From Streptomyces lincolnensis (GTDB lineage: Bacteria > Actinomycetota > Actinomycetes > Streptomycetales > Streptomycetaceae): DNA of 64,000 bases. The DNA lies in assembly GCF_001685355.1 (NCBI RefSeq), contig NZ_CP016438.1, forward strand, positions 372,001-436,000. The letters are read 5' to 3'. The notes beneath the pieces were generated by a model, which saw nothing but the letters and a program-made list of their open reading frames with translations, was not told the origin of the DNA and did not search any database. Positions within the stretch are counted from its first letter, which is position 1. Each line of letters begins with the position of its first letter. Made by a program: the position numbers and the translations under genes. Below, one piece after another: positions 18,783-27,080 of the stretch.

Positions 18783-20768
18783 ATGACACCCGCCCCGCAC
18801 GACGCCCCGGCGTTCCACGACCTGTTCGCCGCGCAATCACGCCTGACGGACCTGGTCCTCGCGCCCGACGGCACGCGTCTGATCGCGTCCGTGCAGACCA
18901 GCGACGACGCCGGTACCGGATACGTGCCGAGGCTGTGGGAGGTCGACCCGGCGGGCGAACGCGGCACCCGCCCCGTGCCCGGGTCCGGCGCGGGCGACTT
19001 CGCGCCGGCGTTCGCCGCCGACGGCACGCTGCTGTTCCTCTCCGGCCGCACGTCCGCAGAGGAGGGCGGCACCGGGGATGCGGCGCTGTGGGCACTCCCC
19101 GAGCAGGGCGAGACCCGGCGGATCGCCCACCACCCGGGTGGCATATCCACCTTCGCCACGGCCGCGCACGCCGACGCCGTCGTCTACACCGCGGCCCTGC
19201 TGCCCGGCGCCACCGACGCCGAGTCGCACGCGAGGCTGCTCCGGAACCGACAGGACGCCGGGGTCGACGCCGTGCTGTACGAGACCGGTCCGGTCCGCGC
19301 CGGAGCCGCCGAGCCGCACACCTTCGTCCTGCACGCCGAGGGCACCCCGGTGAACGTCGGCGCCCAGGGACTCGCGGGCAGCGGCGACACGGCACTCTCG
19401 CCGGACGGCTCCCTGGTCGCCTCCACCCGTGCCCCGACCGACCGGACTCCGGACACGAACGTCCTGGTGGTCGCCGACGCGGTGACGGGCGCCGAGCGCC
19501 ACGTCTTCTCCCGGGCCGGCCACCACTACTACAGCCCGGCCTTCACCGCCGACGGCTCGGCTCTCGTCTGCCAGCGCCAGCGTGAGGAGACGTACGACGC
19601 CGAGTGGCGGGTCACGCTCGTCGCGTTCGACCTGACCTCCGGCGAGGAGACCGATCTCCTGCCGGACTTCGACAACTGGCCGTGGCCGGGCCGAGCGGTC
19701 CTCTCACCGCTTCCCGGGGACGGCACACTGTGGTTCACCGGCGACGAGCGGGGCCACTGCCCGGTCTTCCGCCGCGACCCGGACGGCACGATCACCCGTC
19801 TCACCGCCTCGGGCGCGCATGACTCGCTGTGCGTGACGCCCGACGCCTCCACCCTCTACGCCCTGCGCGGCACCCTCGACGAAGCGCCCCGGGTGGTCCA
19901 GTTGGACGCCGCCGAGGCCGACCAGCAGCCAGCGTTCCTCACGCCCGCCGGTGACCTCGCACCCCTTCCCGGCACCCTGACCGAGGTGCACACCGAGGCC
20001 GACGACGGCTTCCCGCTGCGCGGCTGGCTCACCCTGCCCGACGGCGCCTCGGCCGACCGCCCGGCGCCGCTGGTCGTCGTCCCGCACGGCGGACCGCAGG
20101 GGTCCTGGAGCGGCTGGCCGTGGCTGTGGAACCCGTGGCCGTTCGCGGCCCGCGGCTACGCGGTCCTGCTGCCGGACCCGGCGCTGTCCTCCGGCTACGG
20201 GCAGCGCATGCAGCAACGCGGCCTGGGCCGGTTCGGCGAAGTGCCGTACCAGGACGTCATGGCCCTGACGGACGCGGCGCTGCGGCGCGAGGACCTCGAC
20301 GCGACCCGGACGGCGATGGCCGGCTGGTCCTTCGGGGGGTATCTCGCCGGCCGGACCGCGACCCTGACCGACCGGTTCAAGGCGATCGTCTCGCACGGCG
20401 GGATGTGGAACCTGGAGGCGTTCCAGAACGACACGGACATGCACGCCTACTTCCGGAAGATCTTCGGCGACCCGCGCACCGACCGCGAGCGGTACGAAGC
20501 CGACTCACCGCACCTCGACGCGGAGAAGGTGACGACACCGGTGCTGATCGTCCACGGCGGCAAGGACTACCGGGTGCCGGTGGGCCAGGCGCTCGGCCTC
20601 CACAACGACCTGCGGCGGCTCGGCGTGCCCGTCCGCTTCCTGCACTTCCCGGACGAGGGCCACGGCATCGACGTACCGACCCACATCCGCGTCCTGTACG
20701 AGACGATGCTGAACTTCCTCGACCACCACGTCCTGGGCGAGGACTGGAGGCGGCCCACGCTGCTGTAG
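18783..20768 (+). CDS. S9 family (prolyl oligopeptidase/acyl-aminoacyl peptidase-like) serine peptidase
   Basis: 661 residues; the ATG at 18783 fits a leaderless promoter, with alternatives at 18762 and 18774. No signal peptide, so cytoplasmic. The first ~400 residues are a TolB/DPP-like beta-propeller (repeated LAPDGTRL, LSPDGSLV, FTADGSAL blades). The C-terminal alpha/beta hydrolase has PHGGPQGSW (oxyanion region), nucleophile Ser in GWSFGGYLAG near residue 516, Asp in HGGKDYRVP and His in DEGHGID. The propeller limits access to short peptides; the family removes N-acylated or dipeptide units. Single gene with no obvious partners. Confidence 0.92.
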   Translation: MTPAPHDAPAFHDLFAAQSRLTDLVLAPDGTRLIASVQTSDDAGTGYVPRLWEVDPAGERGTRPVPGSGAGDFAPAFAADGTLLFLSGRTSAEEGGTGDAALWALPEQGETRRIAHHPGGISTFATAAHADAVVYTAALLPGATDAESHARLLRNRQDAGVDAVLYETGPVRAGAAEPHTFVLHAEGTPVNVGAQGLAGSGDTALSPDGSLVASTRAPTDRTPDTNVLVVADAVTGAERHVFSRAGHHYYSPAFTADGSALVCQRQREETYDAEWRVTLVAFDLTSGEETDLLPDFDNWPWPGRAVLSPLPGDGTLWFTGDERGHCPVFRRDPDGTITRLTASGAHDSLCVTPDASTLYALRGTLDEAPRVVQLDAAEADQQPAFLTPAGDLAPLPGTLTEVHTEADDGFPLRGWLTLPDGASADRPAPLVVVPHGGPQGSWSGWPWLWNPWPFAARGYAVLLPDPALSSGYGQRMQQRGLGRFGEVPYQDVMALTDAALRREDLDATRTAMAGWSFGGYLAGRTATLTDRFKAIVSHGGMWNLEAFQNDTDMHAYFRKIFGDPRTDRERYEADSPHLDAEKVTTPVLIVHGGKDYRVPVGQALGLHNDLRRLGVPVRFLHFPDEGHGIDVPTHIRVLYETMLNFLDHHVLGEDWRRPTLL

Positions 20769-20800
20769 CACGGCCGCGGCCTGCCCCGGACCCGCCAAAA

Positions 20801-20816
20801 GAAACGCTTGCGTTTC
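20801..20816. promoter_or_regulatory. Operator candidate 1: perfect inverted repeat over the -35 box
   Basis: GAAACGC-TT-GCGTTTC is a perfect 7-bp inverted repeat. It contains the -35 hexamer TTGCGT (20808-20813) of the promoter whose -10 is TAGCGT (20831-20836, 17-bp spacer). Confidence 0.5.
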
Positions 20817-20833
20817 GCTCAGGCGCACCGTAG

Positions 20834-20858
20834 CGTACCGGTACGAAACCGTTTCGTA
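20834..20858. promoter_or_regulatory. Operator candidate 2: overlapping palindromes just after the -10 box
   Basis: TACGAAAC-C-GTTTCGTA (20842-20858) is a perfect 8-bp inverted repeat, overlapped by the 12-bp palindrome CGTACCGGTACG (20834-20845). It shares the GAAAC/GTTTC core with candidate 1, the layout expected of a TetR-family repressor that blocks both -35 and start region. No TetR gene is nearby. Confidence 0.55.
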
Positions 20859-20878
20859 TCGAAGGGAGTCCGGGTCCG

Positions 20879-21820
20879 ATGGTGATGTCTCCGGTCTTCC
20901 TCGCCGTACTCATCTCCCTGGTCTCGGCCGTCTGCTACGCCATGGCCGCGGTGGTCCAGGAGCGGACCGCCGCCGACACCGCGGGTGTGCGCGGCGCGCT
21001 GGCCCGCGGCTCGTGGTGGTGGTCGGTGGCCCTCAACGCCACGGGCGCGCTGCTGCACGTGGTGGCCCTGCGCTACGGGCCGCTGACCCTGGTGCAGCCG
21101 CTGGGCGCGCTGAGCCTGGTGGTGGCGGTGCCCCTGGGCTCGCTGGTCGCCCGTCGGCGCACCTCGCGCACCCAGTGGCGCGGCATGGCCCTCACGCTCG
21201 CCGGGCTCACCGCCCTGCTGACCGTCACCGCCTCGGGTCACGCGCCCGACGACACCCTGCACACCACCGAGATGCTCGGGGTCGCGCTCGCCGCCGTCGC
21301 GGCCGTCGCCGTCCTCGTACGCTTCGCCGCACGCCACTCCGCCCTGGAGGGCCTCGCGTTCGCGGCGGCCTCCGGCGTCGCCTCCGGGATCGGCTCCACA
21401 CTGGCGCAGAAGCTCGTCGTCGGACCGACGGTCTCCTGGAGTACGGCGCTGGTGGCGGCGCTGACGGTCGGGTTCGCCGTGGTCGGGCTGCTGCTGTCCC
21501 AGCGGGCCTACCGCAGCGGGCTCGGCGGTCCTCTCGCCCTGCTCACGCTCCTCAACCCGGTCACCGCGTCCTCCGTCGGCATCGCCCTGCTCGGCGAGGG
21601 CTTCCAGTACGGCGAGACCGGCACCCTGCTGGCGCTCGCCGGTGCCGTGGCGGCCGTGCACGGAGTCACCCTGCTCAGCCGCCCTCAGGCCCCCGCCACT
21701 GCACCCGGCCCGCGGTGGAGCGACGGCCACGACCGGCCGCGCCTGCCGGCCTCGCGGCCCACCGCCGAGGCACTGACTCCCGCCGGCGTCGACATCCTCG
21801 GTGCGGGCCGGGCCATGTGA
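20879..21820 (+). CDS. DMT-superfamily (EamA-like) small-molecule transporter
   Basis: 313 residues from the ATG at 20879 with GGGAG 11 nt upstream. Nine to ten hydrophobic helices in two repeats, starting PVFLAVLISLVSAVCYAMAAVVQERTA and with the repeat junction near residue 140; the motif LRYGPLTLVQPLGALSLVVAVPLG is typical of the DMT/YP-related group. A hydrophilic Pro/Arg-rich cytoplasmic tail of about 35 residues follows the last helix. DMT proteins export amino acids, drugs or metabolites by ion coupling; the substrate is unknown. Its promoter carries two related palindromes. It lies 17 nt upstream of a GNAT gene and is probably co-transcribed with it. Confidence 0.85.
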   Translation: MVMSPVFLAVLISLVSAVCYAMAAVVQERTAADTAGVRGALARGSWWWSVALNATGALLHVVALRYGPLTLVQPLGALSLVVAVPLGSLVARRRTSRTQWRGMALTLAGLTALLTVTASGHAPDDTLHTTEMLGVALAAVAAVAVLVRFAARHSALEGLAFAAASGVASGIGSTLAQKLVVGPTVSWSTALVAALTVGFAVVGLLLSQRAYRSGLGGPLALLTLLNPVTASSVGIALLGEGFQYGETGTLLALAGAVAAVHGVTLLSRPQAPATAPGPRWSDGHDRPRLPASRPTAEALTPAGVDILGAGRAM

Positions 21821-21836
21821 AAGGAACACCACCGAC

Positions 21837-22493
21837 ATGACGACCCAGACCCTCCGCCTCTCCACCCGTCCCGCCGTGCGCGCGGCGGGACTGGTGGACG
21901 TACCCGCCGTCGTACGGCTCTTCGCCCCGCCCTCGGACTCGGCCGGGCCGTCGCTCACCGCGGCGGACGGTTCCGCCATGGACTGGGAGCAGACGCAGCG
22001 GGCCATGCGGCTGATGCTGGCCCACCACGCGCTCGAAGAGGGACAGGTGTGGGTGGCCGAGGGCACGGACGGCGCGCTGCTCGCGGCCGGGATCTGGATG
22101 CCTCCGGACACCGGCGCGGGCACCGGGCCGCCGCCCGACGCGCACTGGCGGAGCCTGCTCTCCCGTGAACTCGACGTCTGCCCGCCCGAGCACCCGGTGC
22201 TGTCGTCGGCGCTGAAGGCGGCCGGGCCGGACGGGCCGCACTGGACGCTGGTCACCGTCACCGCGCCCGACAGCCCGGAGGCCCAGGACCCGGGTGTGAT
22301 CGCCGACCTGCTGGCCCCGGGACTGCGTGCCGTCGACGCCACGCACGCGACCGCCGTGGCGATCACGGTCTCCGTCCGGCACACGGACCAACTGCGGCCG
22401 TTCGGATTCCGTCGGCCGCACGAGGTCCCCGTCGTACCGGGTGCGGGCGTGTGGCTGACCACGCGCCGGCCGCAGGGCGCGGCGGCCGCCTGA
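21837..22493 (+). CDS. GNAT-fold N-acetyltransferase-like protein
   Basis: 218 residues from the ATG at 21837 (AAAGGAAC upstream), second gene of the operator-controlled pair. The N terminus RAAGLVDVPAVVRLFAPPSD resembles the first strand and helix of GNAT enzymes, and AVAITVSVRHTDQLRPFGFRRPHEVP matches the C-terminal region where an acyl-acceptor loop and the F-GF turn lie. The central acetyl-CoA motif (Q/RxxGxG/A) is degenerate: I see no clean copy, so catalytic activity is uncertain. Pairing with an exporter suggests modification and efflux of the same compound; that is inference. Confidence 0.6.
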   Translation: MTTQTLRLSTRPAVRAAGLVDVPAVVRLFAPPSDSAGPSLTAADGSAMDWEQTQRAMRLMLAHHALEEGQVWVAEGTDGALLAAGIWMPPDTGAGTGPPPDAHWRSLLSRELDVCPPEHPVLSSALKAAGPDGPHWTLVTVTAPDSPEAQDPGVIADLLAPGLRAVDATHATAVAITVSVRHTDQLRPFGFRRPHEVPVVPGAGVWLTTRRPQGAAAA

Positions 22494-22508
22494 CAGGCCT
22501 CCTCCCGG

Positions 22509-23642
22509 CTACAGACAGACCACCGGCACGCGTTGGACCAGGTTGTTGCCGAAGCCGCCCCGGTTCCACGGCTGGGTGAGGGGCTGGGCCGTGCCCTCGG
22601 CGTCCGTCGCGCGCGCCGTCAGGGTGTGGGGGCCCGCGGTCGCCGTCCAGTCGGCGTGCCAGTGGCGCCACGACCAGGCGTGGCCGTCCGGCGGGGAGAG
22701 TGCGGCGGCCTCCCAGGAGTGGCCGTCGTCCGTGCTGATCTCGACCTGGGTGACGGGGGCGCGGCCCGACCAGGCGCGCCCCTCCAGCCGGAGTGGGCCG
22801 GGGCGTACGACGCGGGTGCGGGTCATGAAGTCCGGGAAGCCGGGCGGGATCATCAGGGCGCGCGGCGCGATACGGGTGACCGGGTCGCCCGGTTCGTCGG
22901 ACGCCTGTCGGTACCGGTAGGCCACCGCCTGCTGGAAACCGGTGAACGGGGTGTCGGTGAGGGTGATGTCGTGCAGCCACTTCACGTGGGCCATGCCGTA
23001 CCAGCCGGGGACGACCAGCCGGAGCGGGTGGCCGTGCTGGGGCGGCAGCGGAGCGCCGTTCATCGCGTACGCCACCAGAACCTCCGGGTCCGAGGCCGTG
23101 GCGTTGGCGAGCGGCAGGCTCCGCCGGTAGTCCTGCTCCACGCCGCGTTCGACGCCGTGGTCGGCTCCCGTGAAGACCGCCTCGACGGCGTCCTGTTCGA
23201 CTCCGGCCTCGGCGAGCAGCGTCCGCAGCGGAACGCCGGTCCAGTCCGCCGTGCCCACCGCCTCGACCAGCCAGGGCTGGCTGACGGGGCGCGGGGTGAG
23301 CCGGGCCCGGCCGTTGCCCGCGCACTCCATGGTCACGCGGTGGGTGACCGGCGGGAGGGCGCGCAGGGCGGCCAGGTCGAGGGCCAGGGGCGTCCGCACG
23401 TGTCCGCCCACCGTCAGGGTCCAGGTGTCGGCGTCGGCGGGCGGAATGTCGTAGTGGACCAGGACGTAGTGCAGGCCGGGCGGGGTCACGTCGTAGCGCA
23501 GGGCCTCCAGCGGCAGGCCGTGGTTGCGGGCCGCGAGGGCGAGTTCCTCGTGGCTGATGGCCTCGTCGGGGGCGGCGACACGCCCCGGTGTGCTCACGTC
23601 GGCCAGGGAGCGGGGCTCGTCGCCGGGACGGTGGCTGTCCAT
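22509..23642 (-). CDS. Sulfite-oxidase-fold molybdopterin oxidoreductase, cytoplasmic
   Basis: 377 residues; the ATG at 23642 is the first sensible start, weakly supported by GGTGG. The N-terminal domain is the SUOX molybdopterin fold: HYVLVHYDIPPADADTWTLTVGGHV, MECAGNGR with Cys107 as the molybdenum-ligating cysteine, W-GVPLRTLL, and PPQHGHPLRLVVPGWYGMAHVKWL. The C-terminal Mo-co dimerisation domain (RVVRPGPLRLEGRAWSG, VEISTDDGHSWEAA, W-HWHADWTATAGPHTL) completes the family. There is no Tat signal and no haem domain, so it is a cytoplasmic dehydrogenase with an unknown electron acceptor. It could oxidise sulfite or an organic S/N-oxide-type substrate. Confidence 0.9.
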   Translation of the reverse strand: MDSHRPGDEPRSLADVSTPGRVAAPDEAISHEELALAARNHGLPLEALRYDVTPPGLHYVLVHYDIPPADADTWTLTVGGHVRTPLALDLAALRALPPVTHRVTMECAGNGRARLTPRPVSQPWLVEAVGTADWTGVPLRTLLAEAGVEQDAVEAVFTGADHGVERGVEQDYRRSLPLANATASDPEVLVAYAMNGAPLPPQHGHPLRLVVPGWYGMAHVKWLHDITLTDTPFTGFQQAVAYRYRQASDEPGDPVTRIAPRALMIPPGFPDFMTRTRVVRPGPLRLEGRAWSGRAPVTQVEISTDDGHSWEAAALSPPDGHAWSWRHWHADWTATAGPHTLTARATDAEGTAQPLTQPWNRGGFGNNLVQRVPVVCL

Positions 23643-23757
23643 GCCACCATGGTGCGCCCGCCGCCGGGACCCGGACACCCGTGCAGGGCTGATTCGCCCC
23701 CGCGGCGGGTAGTCGACTCCAGGCGGGGACACGCGCGGCACCGAGAGAAGGAACCAC

Positions 23758-23907
23758 ATGTCAGGCATCCTGGAACGCATCAAGCGGTTCGCGAGGAGCC
23801 CCCAGGGGCGACGGAGCATCGAACAGGCACGGCGGGCGGCGGCGGATCCCCGGCGCCGGGCCCAGGCCCAGCGACTGCTGGGCAAGCTCCGGGGCCGCCG
23901 CCACTGA
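23758..23907 (+). CDS. Small basic protein, 49 residues
   Basis: ATG at 23758 with AAGGA six nt upstream. The product starts MSGILERIKRFARSPQG, continues with an Arg/Ala-rich amphipathic helix and ends LLGKLRGRRH; nearly every third codon position is G or C, so it looks genuinely coding despite its size. It has no membrane segment and a strongly positive charge, compatible with nucleic-acid binding or a small structural role. I recall similar short SPQGR-x-x-EQARR proteins as common Streptomyces hypotheticals; function unknown. It is divergent from the sulfite-oxidase-fold gene. Confidence 0.7.
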   Translation: MSGILERIKRFARSPQGRRSIEQARRAAADPRRRAQAQRLLGKLRGRRH

Positions 23908-24069
23908 CCGGGGATCATCCGCTCCGTGGCCCGGCACACGGCCGGGCCGCGTGCTCGTCACCCGCGACGCGGCCGTCGTGTCGCGGGACCGGCAGGGTGG
24001 TCGGGCCTAGCTTGGTCACCGGCGCGGGCGGACGCGCCGGTGGCACCCGACGGCGATTCCCATGGTGGC

Positions 24070-24687
24070 GTGACGTATTGGAGCGCGACGGCCGATCTCG
24101 TGACGGGCGCCGTCGTGGCGGGCGTGGGAGTGGCGTGTGCGGCGCGGGTGCGTGTCGGCCGGGATCTGCCGCTCGCGGCACTGCCGTTGCTGCTCGGCGT
24201 CCACCAGATCGTCGAGGCGGCGGTCTGGGAGTCGCACGGTGGCAGCGAACTCGCGACCACCGTCTGGGCCGTCATCGCGCTTCCCCTGCTGGCGGTGTGG
24301 GTGCCGGCCGGGGTGCTGTGCGTGGCCCCGCCGCGCGCCCGCCGGCGGCTCGTCCCGCTGCTCGTGGTGGGAGCCGGGACGGCGGCGATGCTCGCGTACG
24401 GGCTCGTCACCGGACCGGTGACGGCACAGATCCGTGACCGCACGATCGGCTACGCCTTCGACCTTCCCCACGCGCCGCTGCTCGTCGCGGGCTATCTGCC
24501 GGCGACCGTGGGCTCGCTGCTCCTCGCCGGTGACCGCCGGCTGGTGGCGCTGGGAGGTCTGGTCGCCGTGGGGGCGCTGGGCCGCTGGCTGTTGTGGCGG
24601 CTGGAGTTCGTCTCGACCTGGTGCGCGGTCGCGGCCGTGTGCTCGGTGGTGCTGTACCGGTGGGTGCGCGCACGGCACCGGGCGTGA
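24070..24687 (+). CDS. Membrane protein of the DUF6629 type
   Basis: 205 residues from a GTG at 24070; the family normally begins M-C-W-SATADL, and here VTYWSATADLVTG aligns with that start, which is why the longer in-frame opening at 23926 is rejected. About seven short hydrophobic helices with conserved LPLAALPLLLGVHQIVEAAVW and a C-terminal FVSTWCAVAAVCSVVLY helix. A TAGCTT -10-like box is at 24008-24013. The role is unknown; the compact all-helical shape with a conserved HQIVE segment suggests a channel- or rhodopsin-like bundle. The last codons lie inside a terminator stem. Confidence 0.7.
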   Translation: MTYWSATADLVTGAVVAGVGVACAARVRVGRDLPLAALPLLLGVHQIVEAAVWESHGGSELATTVWAVIALPLLAVWVPAGVLCVAPPRARRRLVPLLVVGAGTAAMLAYGLVTGPVTAQIRDRTIGYAFDLPHAPLLVAGYLPATVGSLLLAGDRRLVALGGLVAVGALGRWLLWRLEFVSTWCAVAAVCSVVLYRWVRARHRA

Positions 24688-24700
24688 TCCCGGTGCCGTG
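24671..24700. terminator. 12-bp perfect stem whose loop contains the stop codon
   Basis: CACGGCACCGGG (24671-24682) pairs with 24689-24700 around a 6-nt loop holding the TGA (24685-24687) of the DUF6629 gene. The upstream arm is coding sequence. It also lies just past the stop of the convergent propeller gene. Confidence 0.75.
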
Positions 24701-24715
24701 GAGGTCCCGGTCCGG

Positions 24716-25957
24716 TCAGCGGGCGCGGTGCACGAAGGCGTCGCTCACGCCGTTGGTGTCCTCCGGCACGAGGTCGGTGTCGTGCGAGGTGAAGACCACG
24801 ACCCCGCCGTTGCCGGAGACGGCCCCTCGGCCGACAGACGCGTTCGCGGGCCCGCCGTCGGTGCCCGAACTGACCTGGCGGGACTCCCCGGTGCGCAGGT
24901 CCAGGACCACCGCCGGCCACGCCCAGCCGAGCGACGAGGCCGGGTCGTCGGCTCCCCGCTCGTACGCCACGTGGTGGCCGTCGGCGCTGAGGACGCCGGC
25001 ACGGGTGCCGGGGCGGTCCGGGTTGCCCGGTATCGCGACGGTGGTGGCGGTCACCGTGTCCCTGACGAAGGTGCTGCTCGACCTGTCGTCGGGTGTGACG
25101 GCCCCTTCGTTGAACTTCTCGAACAGCACCCGCCGCCCGTCGCCGCTCAGGGACGGGACGCCCAGCACCCGCGGGGGTGTGGTGCCGTCGTGCGCCACAT
25201 CGACCAGCTGCTCCGTACCGCTCGCGCGGTCGAGGAGGTACACGTGGCCGACATGGGGTCCCTTGGGGATCTGCCGGGTGAAGGTGTAGGCGACGTGCTG
25301 TCCGTCGTCGCTGATGGCCGGCCGCTGGGCGTAGTACTGCTCCGGCTCGGTGTCGGGCCTGCTGACCCACTCGGTCGTGCCGGTGGCCCGGTCGTGCACG
25401 TACACGCGTGAGCCTTCGGCCGCCGTCGAGCCGGCCGGCCGGGACACCACTAAGGCGACGTGCCGGCCGTCGGCGGCCAACACCGGAGAGGCGACCGAGC
25501 CGCCCGCGAAGTCGTCCCCGGCCGGCAGGGCGAGACGCTCGACGGCTCCGGTGCGCAGGTCCCGGACGTACGCGCCGCTCACCGTCGCGTCGCCTGAGGA
25601 GGCCGTGTAGGCGAGGAATCGGCCCGTACGGCTCAGCGTCGGCGAGCCCAACTGGGCACCGGGCAGGGCGACTCGCCGAAGCTCCCCCGTACGCAGCTGT
25701 CGTACGAAGATGTCCCGGGAGCCCGGCGAGTCGCCCGGGAGCAGGTTCGAGGCGTCCGAGACGAACGCGGCCACCCGGCCGTTGCGGCTGACCGTGGCGG
25801 TGACGGTCGTGGCGTCGGCCTGGGTGCCGTCCGCCGCCGCGCTGAGCCGCTCGGTGACCGGTGGCACAGGCGCGGCCTGCGCCGTCGGTGACACCGTCGT
25901 GATGAGTGCGGCGAGCAGGACGGTCGCTCCTGCCGCCGCGCGAACGCTGTAGCTCAT
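24716..25957 (-). CDS. Secreted TolB/WD40-like beta-propeller protein
   Basis: 413 residues from the ATG at 25957, preceded by GGGGGAG and opening a signal peptide (MSYSVRAAAGATVLLAALI, cleavage near AQA-AP at residue 28). The open frame extends much further upstream but without coding character. The mature protein repeats a blade motif of the TolB type: VSRNGRVAAFVSDASNL, LSRTGRFLAYTAS, LAADGRHVALVVS, ISDDGQHVAYTF, LSGDGRRVLFEKF, LSADGHHVAYERG and VSGNGGVVVFTS, which makes seven blades. Such proteins act as extracytoplasmic scaffolds; no enzymatic domain is attached. It is monocistronic and convergent with the DUF6629 gene. Confidence 0.85.
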   Translation of the reverse strand: MSYSVRAAAGATVLLAALITTVSPTAQAAPVPPVTERLSAAADGTQADATTVTATVSRNGRVAAFVSDASNLLPGDSPGSRDIFVRQLRTGELRRVALPGAQLGSPTLSRTGRFLAYTASSGDATVSGAYVRDLRTGAVERLALPAGDDFAGGSVASPVLAADGRHVALVVSRPAGSTAAEGSRVYVHDRATGTTEWVSRPDTEPEQYYAQRPAISDDGQHVAYTFTRQIPKGPHVGHVYLLDRASGTEQLVDVAHDGTTPPRVLGVPSLSGDGRRVLFEKFNEGAVTPDDRSSSTFVRDTVTATTVAIPGNPDRPGTRAGVLSADGHHVAYERGADDPASSLGWAWPAVVLDLRTGESRQVSSGTDGGPANASVGRGAVSGNGGVVVFTSHDTDLVPEDTNGVSDAFVHRAR

Positions 25958-26254
25958 GTCTCCCCCAAGGACACCCGGGCCCCGACCCCCCGCCGGAGCG
26001 CACCGGGATTCAAACGCATCGTCCGTTCCATGAGCAATCCGTTCGATTATGTACAACCCGACAGGGCCTTGATGCGTCCGCGACAGCCCTGGTCGCTCCC
26101 CGAGGAGCCTCCAGGGGGCGCACGGGGTGAGAAGTTGAGCCCTGTACGCGCCCCCGCGGGCCCGGAGAGAATGCGCCATGTCGTGATCACCTGGCCGAGG
26201 TGTCCCCCACCCCCCTCCCCTCGACCGGCTCCCCGGAAAGGCAGGTCGGTTGAC
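25958..26254. other. Intergenic region, divergent promoters expected
   Basis: 297 bp, less G/C-rich than the genes near 26030-26060 and C-rich near 26205-26220. A short open frame crosses it but its third positions are not G/C biased, so it is not coding. I see no convincing promoter pair or operator. Confidence 0.4.
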
Positions 26255-26980
26255 GTGCTGTTGCGTCTGCCCACGTCCGTGTCCGAAGCGCAGCGGTACC
26301 TGGCCGAAGGGGCGGTGCCGATAGGGGGCGCGACGCTCGTGTGGGCCACCTGGCAGCGCGACGGCTTCCCCGAGCAGGCGATGTCCCTGCGCAACCTGCC
26401 GGAGGCCAACGTCGTCGAGCCCGAACTGCTGGGCGGTGCCGTGGTGTTGAACGAGATCGGCGACCGGATGCCCGAGGTGCTGCGCCGGGCGGCCGCGACC
26501 GTGGGGACCGGAGCCGTGCGCCGCACGGCCACGGTGGGGGGCAACATCGTCGGCAGCTCGCTGCGTTGCCTGCTTCCCCCCGCCCTCGTGCTCGACGCCC
26601 GTGCCACGGTGCTGGAGACCGACAGGGTCCGCGAGACCGACCTCGCCGAGGTCCTGGCGAAACGTCACCTCATACTCAGTCTCCGTTGGCGCGATCCGAT
26701 CGTCAGCGGGTACCGCAAGCTCGACGCCGAGGCGGGCGGAGCCCCGCCCCTCGTCGTCGCCTGCGCCGTGCATCCCGGTGACGGCGGCGGGCCCCGCCAC
26801 CTTCGCGTCGCCGTCCGCGACGGCCACGAGGTGGTCAGTGACGGCGTCGTGTGCGAGGGCGACGCCCCACAAGTGCTCGACGCCCTGCGCACCACGGCGG
26901 TCGGTACGCTGCCCTCCGCCGCGTGGGACGTGGTGAGCGAGAAGGTCACCGACGTGGTGGCGCGGGCCGCGAACGGCTGA
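26255..26980 (+). CDS. FAD-binding subunit of the xanthine/CO dehydrogenase (CoxM) type, orphan
   Basis: 241 residues from a GTG at 26255 (VDVLLRLPTSVSEAQRYL), where family similarity begins; the ribosome site is weak. PIGGATLVWATWQ and TVGGNIVGSSLRCLLPPAL are the two FAD-contact motifs of the molybdenum hydroxylase medium subunit, and the C-terminal CoxM-like domain follows (VVACAVHPGDGG). It normally passes electrons from the molybdopterin subunit via [2Fe-2S] clusters to FAD. Here no large or Fe-S subunit gene is adjacent, and the protein is slightly short (about 280 residues is usual). It may partner a remote complex, or be repurposed as a stand-alone flavoprotein. Confidence 0.75.
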   Translation: MLLRLPTSVSEAQRYLAEGAVPIGGATLVWATWQRDGFPEQAMSLRNLPEANVVEPELLGGAVVLNEIGDRMPEVLRRAAATVGTGAVRRTATVGGNIVGSSLRCLLPPALVLDARATVLETDRVRETDLAEVLAKRHLILSLRWRDPIVSGYRKLDAEAGGAPPLVVACAVHPGDGGGPRHLRVAVRDGHEVVSDGVVCEGDAPQVLDALRTTAVGTLPSAAWDVVSEKVTDVVARAANG

Positions 26981-27080
26981 TGGCCCGGCCGGCGGCGACG
27001 AATCGCCGGCGCGTACAACCTTCGCTCGCGACGATCGGTCGTCTCAGGCGTCAAGAGGTTGTGACCCAGGATGACATGAG

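Noticed and set aside
20819..22462. A 547-codon open frame opposite the DMT and GNAT genes
   Set aside because: Crosses two real genes and the operator; low-complexity Gly/Arg/Gln composition.
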